A DNA stretch of 64,000 bases from Oceanibaculum indicum P24. Lineage in GTDB: Bacteria > Pseudomonadota > Alphaproteobacteria > Oceanibaculales > Oceanibaculaceae. Below are positions 18,935 to 27,513 of this stretch, piece after piece (positions within the stretch are counted from its first letter, which is position 1; the number at the start of each line of letters is the position of its first letter). The stretch spans positions 114,218 through 178,217 of the forward strand of contig NZ_AMRL01000006.1 of the NCBI RefSeq assembly GCF_000299935.1, read 5' to 3'. Below the pieces are notes generated by a model. The model saw only the letters and a program-made list of their open reading frames with translations, was not told the origin of the DNA and searched no databases. The position numbers and the translations under genes were made by a program.

Positions 18935-19339
18935 TCAGGCCTTGGGCTTGCGGGCGTAGTAGCGCAGCAGCTTTTCCTTGTGATTGGGCGGCATCATCAG
19001 CCAGCGCGCCGCCAGCCCCTTATCGTCGATCCGTGTCACCAGCACGATGCCGTTCAGGCGCAGCATGCCATCGGGCGCCTGGATGTCCCGGATCACGGCC
19101 TCTACTTTCGCCTTCTGGTTCACGATCAGCCCGCCGCGATAGGGGTGGATCAGCAACCCGTCCGGCGACCAGTCATGCAGCGGATAGTCGCGGCCGTCGA
19201 TGCGGACATAGGCATCGCCCTTCGGCCGCAGCCTGACATGGCGTCGGCGGTCACGGCTATGGGTCGCGGTATAGAGGAGGTTCTTCAGCGACATTGGCGG
19301 CATTTCGTTAGAGGCGATATGCCGCGATCCTGCGCCCAT
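18935..19339 (-). CDS. PilZ-like domain protein
   Basis: A 134-residue protein (about 119 if translation starts at MSLKNLLY). The centre reads like a PilZ domain: an Arg-rich lead-in SRDRRRHVRLRPKGDAYVRI and the strand-turn DWSPDGLLIHPY, which matches the D-x-S-x-x-G part of the c-di-GMP motif. The classic RxxxR motif is approximated by RRRHVRLR. It may therefore bind c-di-GMP, but the match is partial. No good ribosome binding site is visible at either candidate start. It is convergent with ihfB. Confidence 0.6.
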   Translation of the reverse strand: MGAGSRHIASNEMPPMSLKNLLYTATHSRDRRRHVRLRPKGDAYVRIDGRDYPLHDWSPDGLLIHPYRGGLIVNQKAKVEAVIRDIQAPDGMLRLNGIVLVTRIDDKGLAARWLMMPPNHKEKLLRYYARKPKA

Positions 19340-19469
19340 AAGGTGAAGGATCGGTTAATAAGCATAAAATCCAATCTATTTTCATGTGCTGATTTACCGC
19401 ATGGCTGGGTGGCAAAGGCGCATTCCGTGAAGGGTTGTTGGCGCGGGGGCGCTGTGCTACGGGAACGCC

Positions 19470-19925
19470 ATGCTGAAGAAGATTAAAGAGCTTTTCGCGC
19501 CGAAGGCGGAGGGCGCGAAGGATAGTCCCGTGCGGGATCGCCTGCATATGGCCGCGGCGGCGCTTCTGGTTGAAGCGGCGACGACCGATGCGGAATATGG
19601 TGCCGAGGAGCGCGAGACGATCGAGCGGCTGTGCCGCGAGCGGTTTTCGCTGAGCGCGGGCGACGCGGCCGCACTGGTGCGGGAGGCCGAAACGGAGATC
19701 GAGAGCAATCACGAACTCTATGGCTTTACCCGCGCGGTGCGGGAGACGATGCCGCCGGAAGAACGGGTGGCCATCGTCGAGATGCTGTGGGAGGTCGTCT
19801 ATGCGGATGGCCACCTGCACGAATACGAGGCGAACCTGCTGCGGCGCATCTGCGGCCTGATTTATGTGACCGATCAGGACAGCGGTGCCGCGCGCAAGCG
19901 GGTGATGGAGAAGCTGGGGCTTTAG
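19470..19925 (+). CDS. TerB-family protein
   Basis: A 151-residue cytoplasmic helical protein of the TerB/DjlA-like fold. The recognisable features are two helical repeats with acidic metal-binding-like loops: AAALLVEAATTDAEYGAEER and EMLWEVVYADGHLHEYEANL. The second matches the TerB DGxxxxxE pattern. Family members are linked to tellurite resistance or to membrane-associated stress complexes, but isolated copies like this one are common in alphaproteobacteria and have no proven role. It precedes fdxA by 68 bases. Confidence 0.87.
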   Translation: MLKKIKELFAPKAEGAKDSPVRDRLHMAAAALLVEAATTDAEYGAEERETIERLCRERFSLSAGDAAALVREAETEIESNHELYGFTRAVRETMPPEERVAIVEMLWEVVYADGHLHEYEANLLRRICGLIYVTDQDSGAARKRVMEKLGL

Positions 19926-19993
19926 GGGCCTGCCGGGCCTGCCATTCCTGGCCGGTTCGAGACTTATCGTGACGTTGGTAGGTGGAGCGGACG

Positions 19994-20329
19994 ATGACCT
20001 ACGTGGTGACCGAGGCGTGCATCAAGTGCAAGTACATGGATTGCGTGGAAGTGTGTCCGGTGGACTGCTTCTACGAAGGCGAGACCATGCTGGTCATCCA
20101 TCCGGACGAGTGCATCGACTGCGGCGTGTGCGAGCCGGAATGCCCGCCTGAGGCCATCATCCCGGACACCGAGGGCGAGGCCGATCGCTGGGCCGAACTG
20201 AACCGAGACTATGCCGAGAAATGGCCGAACATCACCCGCAAGGGCGAACCGCCGGCCGATGCGGAGGATTATCGCGGCATGCCGGGCAAGTTTGAGAAAT
20301 TCTTTTCCGACAAGCCAGGCAAGGGCTGA
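19994..20329 (+). CDS. fdxA: Seven-iron ferredoxin FdxA
   Basis: A 111-residue electron carrier with one 3Fe-4S and one 4Fe-4S cluster. It begins [20 protein letters not shown], typical for FdxA. Cysteine motifs are [18 protein letters not shown] and [16 protein letters not shown]. The C-terminal extension [19 protein letters not shown] is characteristic. The ATG is chosen because the family begins MTYVV; a GTG four codons earlier is unlikely. It commonly lies next to carD in Rhodospirillales, as here. Confidence 0.96.
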   Translation: MTYVVTEACIKCKYMDCVEVCPVDCFYEGETMLVIHPDECIDCGVCEPECPPEAIIPDTEGEADRWAELNRDYAEKWPNITRKGEPPADAEDYRGMPGKFEKFFSDKPGKG

Positions 20330-20627
20330 GCCGGCGCTTCGGCCCGAATCTATTTGATTCCGCTTGGATTCTTTGCTGCGCGCCGGTTCGGCGCGGGCTT
20401 TGTCGTGCATGATGCCCTGCTGATGCATGGGCGGAATGCGTGAGGAAGCTACCCTTATAAACCAAATTATGTTACGTTTTGTTGGTGGTGAGGGGTGTTT
20501 CGCCTGTCACGCTGCCGATTTCCCATCTTCGGCCCCTAAGGGCTGCGCGGATAGCGCCATTTCCGGATGGCGACAGGGCGGCGTCTTCTGTTTTCGGCGA
20601 ACGGCTAAGAAAGGTCAGTTGGCTAAA

Positions 20628-21125
20628 ATGTCAAAAAAGATCGAGTTCTCCACCGGCGAATTCGTGGTGTATCCGTCGCATGGCGTCGGCCAGATCGTCG
20701 GTCGCGAGACCCAGACGATCGCCGGTCACGAATTGCAGGTTTTCGTCATCGATTTCGAGAAGGACCGCATGACCCTGCGTGTGCCTGTCGCGAAGGCCGG
20801 TACGTCGGGCCTGCGGCCGCTCAGCAGCAAGAAGCAGATGCAGACCGCGCTGGCCAAGCTGAAGGGCCGCAGCCGCGCACGCCGCACCATGTGGAGCCGC
20901 CGCGCCCAGGAATATGAGGCCAAGATCAATTCCGGCGACCCGGCTTCCATCGCCGAAGTGGTGCGCGATCTGCACCGCAACGCCTCGCAGCCGGACCAGT
21001 CCTACAGCGAGCGGCAGATGTACCAGGCCGCCCTCGACCGGCTGGCCCGTGAGTTTGCGGCGATCGAGAGCATCGATCCGGAAGCGGCGGCCCAGCGTCT
21101 CGAAGAGATGATGAGCGCGGCCTGA
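20628..21125 (+). CDS. carD: CarD-family transcriptional regulator
   Basis: A 165-residue protein that binds the RNA polymerase beta subunit and stabilises open promoter complexes. The N-terminal Tudor-like interaction domain is FSTGEFVVYPSHGVGQIVGR through FEKDRMTLRVPVAKAG. The C-terminal helical DNA-binding part contains GRSRARRTMWSRRAQEYEAK and SYSERQMYQAALDRLAREFA. The family start (MSKKIEF) is selected; the frame is open for 67 more codons upstream, but that stretch is low quality. The 298-base gap after fdxA holds a weak GC hairpin (20379-20395) and an AT-rich part (CTTATAAACCAAATTATG) that probably contains the promoter. Confidence 0.95.
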   Translation: MSKKIEFSTGEFVVYPSHGVGQIVGRETQTIAGHELQVFVIDFEKDRMTLRVPVAKAGTSGLRPLSSKKQMQTALAKLKGRSRARRTMWSRRAQEYEAKINSGDPASIAEVVRDLHRNASQPDQSYSERQMYQAALDRLAREFAAIESIDPEAAAQRLEEMMSAA

Positions 21126-21146
21126 TCGTAACAGATTGTAAAAAAA

Positions 21147-21192
21147 GAGAGGTGCCCGGCGGAGTTAATCGCCGCGGCGCCTCTTTTCTTTT
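21147..21192 (+). terminator. Intrinsic terminator after carD
   Basis: Long imperfect stem built on AGAGG...CCTCT and CGGCG...CGCCG, with an AGTTAAT-containing loop, followed by TTTTCTTTTT. Confidence 0.8.
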
Positions 21193-21258
21193 TACCGGTT
21201 CTGCGTCACCGTCTGCGGCGACGGAACAAAGTAGCTGCCAGGACGATTCCAAGAGAGC

Positions 21259-22059
21259 ATGAGCGATCGCGACAAGTTTGCCGTACTCCGCGGAGGCGGA
21301 CGGGTCTGGGCCATAGGCGCCATCCATGGCGATGCCGAACGGCTGTCGCGCCTGCATGATGCGCTGGCGGCCCGGCTGGAGCCATCCGACTGCCTCGTCT
21401 ATCTGGGCAACTTCATGGGGCGCGGCACGCAGATCGTCGAAACCATCGATGAATTGCTGCGTTTCCGCATCGCCTTCCTCGCCCGTCCTTACAGCTTTGT
21501 CGAGGACATCGCCTTCCTGCGCGGCAATCAGGAGGAGATGTGGGACAAGCTGCTACAGCTTCAGTTCGCGCCGAACCCGCCTGAAGTGCTGGCATGGATG
21601 CTGCGCCAGGGGCTGCAGGGCACCATGACGGCCTATGGCAGTACGGCCGAGGAGGCGCTGGGCATCGCCCGCCAGGGCGCAGTGGCGATCTCACGCTGGA
21701 CCGGGCAGCTGAGGTCCGCGATGCAATCCCGGCCGGGGCACATGCAGCTCCTCAACGGCCTGAAGCGCGCGGCCTATACCGACGATGGCGGCCTTTTGTT
21801 CGTGAATGCCGGTATCGATCCCGAACGACCGCTGACCGCGCAGAGCGACAGCTTCTGGTGGGGCGGCGGCAGTTTCGGGCGGATATCGGCCCCCTATGGC
21901 GGCTTCGCCAAGGTGATTCGGGGCTTCGATCCCTCGCATGGCGGCGTCGCTGACACACCCTATACGGCCACCATCGATGCCGGCTGCGGCTATGAGGGCG
22001 GACTGGTTGCGGCCTGCTTCGCCCCCGATGGCAGCGTGCTGGACTGGATCGAAAGCTGA
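21259..22059 (+). CDS. Degenerate PPP-family metallophosphoesterase (probable pseudophosphatase)
   Basis: A 266-residue protein with the length and motif order of bacterial serine/threonine PPP phosphatases, but with the active site altered. GDxHG is GAIHG (residues 20-24), GDxxDRG is GNFMGRG (50-56), and GNHE is GNQE (89-92). The FVHAG metal histidine is asparagine (FVNAG, 181-185), and the GHT histidine region reads RGFDPS (about 221-226). By family numbering the two metal aspartates, two metal histidines and the general-acid histidine are lost; only H23 and N90 remain. It may therefore bind phosphoprotein or nucleotide without hydrolysing it. It lies between carD and rpoH2, 128 bases before rpoH2, same strand. 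Confidence 0.8.
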   Translation: MSDRDKFAVLRGGGRVWAIGAIHGDAERLSRLHDALAARLEPSDCLVYLGNFMGRGTQIVETIDELLRFRIAFLARPYSFVEDIAFLRGNQEEMWDKLLQLQFAPNPPEVLAWMLRQGLQGTMTAYGSTAEEALGIARQGAVAISRWTGQLRSAMQSRPGHMQLLNGLKRAAYTDDGGLLFVNAGIDPERPLTAQSDSFWWGGGSFGRISAPYGGFAKVIRGFDPSHGGVADTPYTATIDAGCGYEGGLVAACFAPDGSVLDWIES

Positions 22060-22187
22060 TCCGATCACTGGCCTGTGATCCATCCCTTTTGTCATTGCGT
22101 ACTAAGCTATGACAACACGCCAGGAATGGTGGCACCCGATATCCCTCGGGCTCAAGCTGCCCCGGCATCGTCAAGGGATGCTCAGCA

Positions 22188-23072
22188 ATGGCCTATATCG
22201 ACGACCCGGATACTCAGCGCGCAAACCTGACCTTCATCCGTGCCTCGATGAAGGAACCGCTGCTCAGCCGCGAACATGAACATGATCTCGTCTGCCGCTG
22301 GCGTCTCGATAATGACGAAGCCGCGCTGCACGAGCTGATCCGTTCCTACACCCGCCTGGTCATCGGCACCGCCTCCAAATTCCGCAATTACGGCTTGCCG
22401 ATGGGCGATCTCGTCCAGGAAGGCAATGTCGGCCTGATGCAGGCCGCAGCGCGTTTCGATCCGGAACGCGAGGTCCGCTTCTCGACCTATGCGATCTGGT
22501 GGATTCGTTCTGCCATCCAGGACTATATCCTGCGCAACTGGTCGATCGTGCGTACCGGCACCACCGCCGCCCAGAAATCGCTGTTCTTCAACCTGCGCCG
22601 GCTGCGCGCGCGCATCAACGATATCGGCGCCACCAGCATGACGCAGGAAGCACGGGAGAAGGTCGCGCGCGAGCTGCAGGTCAGCCTGCGCGAAGTCGAA
22701 TCGATGGAGATGCGGCTGGGTTCTGCCGACCAGTCGCTGAACGCCACCATCGGTGAGGCTGGCGAGGATAGCTGGCAGGATTTCTTGCCCGACGAACGGC
22801 CGAGCCCGGAGCTGACCGTCACCGGCCTGCGCGATGCCGCCAGCCGCTCGCGCTGGCTGGCCGAGGCGCTGTCCGACCTGTCGCCACGCGAACGGGTCAT
22901 CATCGAGCGCCGCCGCCTCGTTGAAGAGGGGGCTACGCTGGAGGAGCTGGGCCGCGAACTCGGCGTCTCCAAGGAGCGTATCCGCCAGCTGGAAAGCCGC
23001 GCGATGAACAAGCTGCGCGTCTCGATGATGCGCAACGTCTCCCAGTACGACGAGCTGTTCGTCGAAGAGTAA
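22188..23072 (+). CDS. rpoH2: RNA polymerase sigma-32 type factor RpoH2
   Basis: A 294-residue alternative sigma factor of the RpoH group. Region 2 contains YTRLVIGTASKFRNYGLPMG, then DLVQEGNVGLMQAAARFDPE and FSTYAIWWIRSAIQDYILRN. The RpoH-specific box QKSLFFNLRRLR follows. Region 4 ends with TLEELGRELGVSKERIRQLE. In alphaproteobacteria with two RpoH proteins, the RpoH2 copy serves oxidative and photo-oxidative stress more than heat; this assignment is by resemblance. Two TGATCC hexamers lie 107-131 bases upstream, similar to RpoE-type -35 elements, but spacing to the nearest TAAG is 21 rather than about 18, so control by RpoE is unproven. Confidence 0.92.
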   Translation: MAYIDDPDTQRANLTFIRASMKEPLLSREHEHDLVCRWRLDNDEAALHELIRSYTRLVIGTASKFRNYGLPMGDLVQEGNVGLMQAAARFDPEREVRFSTYAIWWIRSAIQDYILRNWSIVRTGTTAAQKSLFFNLRRLRARINDIGATSMTQEAREKVARELQVSLREVESMEMRLGSADQSLNATIGEAGEDSWQDFLPDERPSPELTVTGLRDAASRSRWLAEALSDLSPRERVIIERRRLVEEGATLEELGRELGVSKERIRQLESRAMNKLRVSMMRNVSQYDELFVEE

Positions 23073-23116
23073 TTTCCCGGATTTTTCTCCCTCAGTTTTC
23101 CTCCCGAGTCTCCCTC

Positions 23117-23146
23117 AAGGGCGCTGTCATGGCGCCCTTCTTTTTT
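23117..23146 (+). terminator. Intrinsic terminator of rpoH2
   Basis: Eight-base-pair stem AAGGGCGC/GCGCCCTT with a seven-base loop, followed by CTTTTTT, 45 bases after the rpoH2 stop. Confidence 0.9.
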
Positions 23147-23223
23147 GCTAAGTCCCGGCCCGAAACATTAGTCGGACGGGCCGCCTATCCTTCCTCCGGT
23201 TCCGATGAGGAGGGGAAGCGACC

Positions 23224-23532
23224 ATGACTGTTACCTGCTGCATCCGCTATGTGATCGACCCGTTCCAGCGCGATGCCTTTGCCGCCTATGCGCGCAACTG
23301 GCTGCGCATCATCCCCGCCTGCGGGGGCGATCTGCTGGGATATTTCCTGCCGCATGAGGGCACGAATTACGAGGCTCTGGCGCTGATCTCCTTCGCCAGC
23401 CTGGCCGATTACGAAACCTACCGTGCCCGGCTGAAGAGCGACCCTGACGGTGCGGCCAATTTCCGGATGGCGCAGGAAAAGCGCTTCATCCTGAAGGAGG
23501 AGCGCACCTTCCTGACGCCGGTTGGGCCATGA
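23224..23532 (+). CDS. NIPSNAP-family protein
   Basis: A 102-residue ferredoxin-like alpha+beta barrel. It begins [25 protein letters not shown] and contains [22 protein letters not shown] and the terminal [15 protein letters not shown], all in NIPSNAP order. Family members are small dimeric proteins of unknown enzymatic role. The stop overlaps the next gene's start by four bases (ATGA), so the two are translated together and may work on a common substrate. Confidence 0.85.
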   Translation: MTVTCCIRYVIDPFQRDAFAAYARNWLRIIPACGGDLLGYFLPHEGTNYEALALISFASLADYETYRARLKSDPDGAANFRMAQEKRFILKEERTFLTPVGP

Positions 23533-23876
23533 TCGCCGTCATCTTCGAGGTTGAGCCGGTTGCCGGCGGGCGGCAGGCCTATCTCGACATCGCCGCCGAT
23601 TTGCGGCCGCTGCTGGATGGCATCGACGGGTTCCTGTCCATCGAGCGGTTCGAGAGTCTCGCCCAGCCCGGCAAGATCCTGTCACTGTCCTTCTGGCGCG
23701 ACGAGGAGGCCATCGCCGAATGGCGGCGGCTGGAACGGCACCGTACGGCACAGGCGACGGGGCGGTCCGGCCTGTTTGCGGATTACCGGCTGCGCGTCGC
23801 CCATGTCGTGCGGGATTACGGGCTTACCCGCCGCGCCGAGACGCCGCCCGACCTGAAGGCGGCGCATGGGGGATAG
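23529..23876 (+). CDS. Antibiotic biosynthesis monooxygenase (ABM)-domain protein
   Basis: A 115-residue dimeric alpha+beta barrel of the ABM superfamily. Typical segments are [33 protein letters not shown], and [20 protein letters not shown] followed by H-x-x-A (RHRTAQA). Members include cofactor-free monooxygenases and haem-degrading proteins, but most are uncharacterised. It is translationally coupled to the NIPSNAP gene; both share the ferredoxin-like fold. Convergent with the M48 protease gene four bases away. Confidence 0.82.
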   Translation: MIAVIFEVEPVAGGRQAYLDIAADLRPLLDGIDGFLSIERFESLAQPGKILSLSFWRDEEAIAEWRRLERHRTAQATGRSGLFADYRLRVAHVVRDYGLTRRAETPPDLKAAHGG

Positions 23877-23879
23877 GAT

Positions 23880-25376
23880 TTACTCGGTGACGATCTTCAC
23901 CAGCGTGCCGGCGGGCGGCACCTGTCCGGCCTGCAGGCCGTTCAGCGTGGCAAAGCGCTCGGCCGCCAGCGGGCCGGGCGGCATTTTTGCCGCAAGGCTG
24001 GCCGCGGTATCGCCGGAACGGACCGTGTAAAGCTTCAGCCTTTCGGGCTTCACTGCTGCCGCCTCTGACGCGCTCAGCCGGCGGAAGCTGTAGGTCGTCT
24101 CGCGCAAGGCCCGGGAGAGCTGGTCCGTCACCTGGGCGGGCGTGATGAAGGCGAAGCGGTAGAAGCTGCCGTTGCCGCCCGAAATGGCGACCAGCCGCAC
24201 ATCGACGGGCCCCGCATTGCTGTTGGCGCGCGCGGCACCCGTGGCGGCGGGCAGGCTGTTCACCTCGATGGCCTCGATATTGGACAGGCGCAGATTGCCG
24301 CCCCAGGCCTGCAGATAGGTGCGCGGCGCCGGGTTGCCCTGGGCCTTGCCCATGTCGAAGCTGATCACCGAATTGTTCGGCCCGGCGGCCTGCACCTTGG
24401 TCTGGCCGTTCACCAGGGTGAAGTTCTCCGGCACGGTGAAGCGGAAGCGCAGTTCCGGATGGATGAAGTCCCGGCCGCGCACGACGCCCTGATCCGGGTT
24501 GTCGCCATAGAGCATACCATCCAGCTTCCGCAGATATTCGTTGCGGGCGATGCGCGGGTTGGCGACCGCGCCGACATTGGCGGCCTCCCGCGCGGCCTGC
24601 ACACGGTCCAGCGTGCGCGGATGTGTGGCCATGATGTTGGTCTGATCGACGGTGTCAGGCGATCTGCCGGCAAGCTGCGCCTGCAGCCGGGAATGCCGGT
24701 CCAGCTTGGTGAGGAAGCTGGCCATTGCGTCCGGCGCATAGCCGGCGCGGGTCAGATAGCGCACGCCTAGCGTATCGGCCTCGAACTCCTGGCCGCGCGA
24801 ATAGCTTTGCAGATAGGCCTGCGCGCCATAGCCGGCGGCGTTCGCCAGCTCGTTCGACTTGGTCAGCACGCCCAGCAGGGCAACGCCCAGATTGGCGACG
24901 ACATTCTGGCTGTAGCGTTCGGCGGAATGGCGCGCGGTCACATGGCCGATCTCATGCGCCATGACGCCGGCAAGTTCCGCCTCGTTCTCCGCCAGCGCCA
25001 TCAGGCCGCGCGTCACATAGACATAGCCGCCGGGCAGGGCGAAGGCGTTGACGATGGGCGAATCCAGCACGGTGAAGGTGAAATTCAGGTCCGGCATTTC
25101 CGACTGGGCGGCCAGTCGCTGCCCCAGCCCGGTGACATAGCTGTTGATGCTGGCATTGTCGTAGGAACCGCCGAACTGCTGGGTGATCCTGGGATGCTGC
25201 TCCGCCCCGACCTGGCGCTCCTGCTGCGGCGACATCAGGGCGGCGAACTGCTCCTCACCCGTTGCCGGGTTGGTGGTGCAGGCCGGCAGCAGGGCAGCCG
25301 CGCCCAGCAGGCCAAGGGCGGCCAGCAGACGGGACGGACTGGATGCGGTTCTGGCTTGGTGTCGTTGCGGCATCAT
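23880..25376 (-). CDS. M48-family metalloprotease lipoprotein with LysM-like tail
   Basis: About 498 residues. The lipobox LLPAC places the lipidated cysteine near residue 33, so the mature enzyme sits on a membrane facing the periplasm. The zinc site HEIGH is at about 141-145, with the third ligand in GQEFEADTLG near 196-204. The C-terminal 50 residues (LYTVRSGDTAASLAAKMPPG ... LVKIVTE) resemble a LysM-type wall-binding repeat. The domain set recalls BepA/YfgC-like outer-membrane quality-control proteases. The start is the first ATG of ATGATG, which overlaps the upstream nuclease stop by four bases. Confidence 0.9.
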   Translation of the reverse strand: MMPQRHQARTASSPSRLLAALGLLGAAALLPACTTNPATGEEQFAALMSPQQERQVGAEQHPRITQQFGGSYDNASINSYVTGLGQRLAAQSEMPDLNFTFTVLDSPIVNAFALPGGYVYVTRGLMALAENEAELAGVMAHEIGHVTARHSAERYSQNVVANLGVALLGVLTKSNELANAAGYGAQAYLQSYSRGQEFEADTLGVRYLTRAGYAPDAMASFLTKLDRHSRLQAQLAGRSPDTVDQTNIMATHPRTLDRVQAAREAANVGAVANPRIARNEYLRKLDGMLYGDNPDQGVVRGRDFIHPELRFRFTVPENFTLVNGQTKVQAAGPNNSVISFDMGKAQGNPAPRTYLQAWGGNLRLSNIEAIEVNSLPAATGAARANSNAGPVDVRLVAISGGNGSFYRFAFITPAQVTDQLSRALRETTYSFRRLSASEAAAVKPERLKLYTVRSGDTAASLAAKMPPGPLAAERFATLNGLQAGQVPPAGTLVKIVTE

Positions 25377-26158
25377 TTTTCCAGTACCTCGATCTGTTCC
25401 GGATGGGTCGCCTCTATCATCGGGCCATTCCATTCCTTCAGCCAGCCCCGGACGCGGACGGTGCGGCCCTGCAGCGTCAGCGGGTCGACATTCACTTCCT
25501 CGAACAGGCGGCTGGCATGCCGTTCGATGACGATGGTGAAATCAGAACGGTAATCCGCGGCGAAATTAAGGTAGAGGCGCGCGCCCTTGCGCTCGGACTT
25601 CAGGACCCGCCCTTCGACCAGCTGGAAACTGTCGAGATGCGCACCGGCCTCGCGATGGTCGAGAATGCGGTAATAGGGGTGCGCCCAGATGCCCCGGCGC
25701 GCCGCCCGGGCCTCGGCTTCCAGCGCCAGCATGTCGGCCACCGCTGCACGGTTATCGGGGAAGGAATAGACCCGTGCCATGCCCCGGCGCAGCATCTCGC
25801 CCTGCACCCACAGCTCGTCGCCGGTGCGGAACAGATGTGCCAGCAGCCGCTGGTGCCGGTCCTGCCGCGCGCCGCCATAGGCTAGCACAAGCTCCCGGCC
25901 GAGCGCGATCTCGGCCAGTGCCTGCTTCGCCTCCTCGGCCAGTGGCCAGGCCCGGAAGTTGCGCCGACCGAGCGGCAGTTTCGGCGCCTGCAGTCCGACC
26001 AGCCGTACCTCTTGCCCATCCTCCAGCACCAGCGTGTCGCCATCGACGATTTCGATGGCGAGCGCCGTCCGGTCGCGCACCAGCTCTGCCGGCTGGGCAG
26101 CGGCGGCCGGCAGGGTCAGGAAGGCGGCGAGCAGCAGAAGGCGCAGGCGGAACAGCAT
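25373..26158 (-). CDS. Thermonuclease (SNase-like) family protein with signal peptide
   Basis: A 261-residue exported protein. The signal peptide is LRLLLLAAFLTLPAAAAQPA. The SNase core follows: AIEIVDGDTLVLEDGQEVRLVGLQ, with the calcium-binding and catalytic positions in GDT and VRLVG, then EMLRRGMARVYSF and the typical AARRGIWAHP. After about residue 165 there is an OB-like extension (GRVLKSERKGARLYLNFAADY), seen in alphaproteobacterial homologues. It overlaps the M48 gene by four bases, so nuclease and protease are made together. Expected location is the periplasm. Confidence 0.88.
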   Translation of the reverse strand: MLFRLRLLLLAAFLTLPAAAAQPAELVRDRTALAIEIVDGDTLVLEDGQEVRLVGLQAPKLPLGRRNFRAWPLAEEAKQALAEIALGRELVLAYGGARQDRHQRLLAHLFRTGDELWVQGEMLRRGMARVYSFPDNRAAVADMLALEAEARAARRGIWAHPYYRILDHREAGAHLDSFQLVEGRVLKSERKGARLYLNFAADYRSDFTIVIERHASRLFEEVNVDPLTLQGRTVRVRGWLKEWNGPMIEATHPEQIEVLEK

Positions 26159-26296
26159 GGCTACTACTTAGCAGGGAAGCGGCAAGTCGCAACGCCCAGT
26201 TCAACGGCCCAGTGCAACAGGATTGACGCGGGCGCCGCCGCGCCGTTCCATAATTCCCCGGAAAATCCCGCTGCCCGGCATAGAGGAGAAGCCGCC

Positions 26297-27271
26297 ATGC
26301 CGACCGACGCCGCCCTGCCGCTCTATCCCGAGATCGAGCCCTATGAGACCGGCATGCTGCCGGTGGGCAGCGGCCATACGCTCTATTGGGAACAATCGGG
26401 CAATCCGGAGGGCGTGCCGGTGGTCTTCCTGCATGGCGGGCCGGGGTCGGGTGCCTCCCCGACGCATCGCCGGTTCTTCGATTCCGAAGCCTACCGGATC
26501 GTCGTGTTCGACCAGCGCGGGGCGGGCCGCTCCACGCCGCTCGGCAGCCTGACGGACAACACGACCGCGCATCTGATCGCCGATCTGGAGGCACTGCGCC
26601 GGCATCTCGGCATTGCCCGCTGGCTGGTGTTCGGTGGCTCCTGGGGATCGACCCTGGCACTGGCCTATGGTGTTGCCCATCCGGCCTCCTGCCTGGGCTT
26701 CGTGCTGCGCGGCATCTTCCTGGGGCGGCGCGCGGAGATCGACTGGTTCCTGAATGGCATCCGGACTGTCTTCCCGGAGAACTGGCGCAAATTCGCCGAG
26801 TTCCTGCCGGCGGAGGAGCGCGGCAATCTGCTGGCGGGATATTACCGGCGGCTGGTCGATCCCGACCCTGCGGTCCATATGCCGGCGGCCAGGAGCTGGA
26901 GCACCTATGAGGGCAGCTGCTCCACCCTGCAGCCCAACCCGTCGCTGGTCGGCAGCTTCGCAGAGGAGCGCCACGCGCTCGGCATGGCGCGGATCGAGGC
27001 GCATTATTTCCGCCATGACTGCTTCATCGATGGCGAGGTGCTGCTGCGCCGGGTGGAACTGATCCGGCAGCTTCCGGCGGTCATCGTGCAGGGCCGCTAT
27101 GACATGGTCTGCCCGGTCGTCACCGCCGATGCGCTGGCCCAGGCCTGGCCGGAAGCCGACTACCGCATCGTCCCCGATGCCGGCCATTCGGCGATGGAGC
27201 CGGGCATCGCCGCAGCGCTGGTGGAGGCGACGCGCGGCATGCAGGAAAAGCTTCCGGTGAAAGATGAATAA
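26297..27271 (+). CDS. pip: Proline iminopeptidase
   Basis: A 324-residue alpha/beta hydrolase of family S33 that removes N-terminal proline. The oxyanion-hole region is VVFLHGGPGSGASP, followed by VVFDQRGAGRSTP, and the nucleophile elbow is GGSWGSTLAL. The Pip signature AGHSAMEPGI near the C-terminus carries the catalytic histidine, and RYDMVCPV contains the aspartate. The ATG before PTDAALPLYPEIEPYETG has a GAGGAGAA ribosome binding site; the open frame upstream overlaps the divergent nuclease and is rejected. Probably monocistronic, followed by a 100-bp repeat element. Confidence 0.94.
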   Translation: MPTDAALPLYPEIEPYETGMLPVGSGHTLYWEQSGNPEGVPVVFLHGGPGSGASPTHRRFFDSEAYRIVVFDQRGAGRSTPLGSLTDNTTAHLIADLEALRRHLGIARWLVFGGSWGSTLALAYGVAHPASCLGFVLRGIFLGRRAEIDWFLNGIRTVFPENWRKFAEFLPAEERGNLLAGYYRRLVDPDPAVHMPAARSWSTYEGSCSTLQPNPSLVGSFAEERHALGMARIEAHYFRHDCFIDGEVLLRRVELIRQLPAVIVQGRYDMVCPVVTADALAQAWPEADYRIVPDAGHSAMEPGIAAALVEATRGMQEKLPVKDE

Positions 27272-27297
27272 CCTATATGCGTCCGATTTTGCTGTCT

Positions 27298-27397
27298 TGT
27301 CATTGCCGGGCTTGACCCGGCAATCCAGGGGCCACGTTCTGAGATGTTTCAGGCAGAGCACCGCCCCTGGATGCCCGGATCAAGTCCGGGCATGACA
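27298..27397. repeat. 100-bp inverted-repeat intergenic element, copy 1
   Basis: The two ends are near-perfect inverted copies of about 35 bases: TGTCATTGCCGGGCTTGACC at the left, mirrored by GGATCAAGTCCGGGCATGACA-type sequence at the right, with CCAGGGGC/GCCCCTGG inside. It is a non-coding palindromic element of the kind dispersed between genes in many alphaproteobacteria. A related element is at 33444-33545. It lies between pip and pagL. Confidence 0.8.
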
Positions 27398-27513
27398 TAA
27401 AAGGAAGACGGGTTGCAAAGCCGCTGAAAGAGGGTTCTCTGCATAGCCCGCGCTTGCACACCGACGCTCAACCCGTATGATCGGCGCGGGGTCTGTTCCA
27501 AGGAGGGGATATC

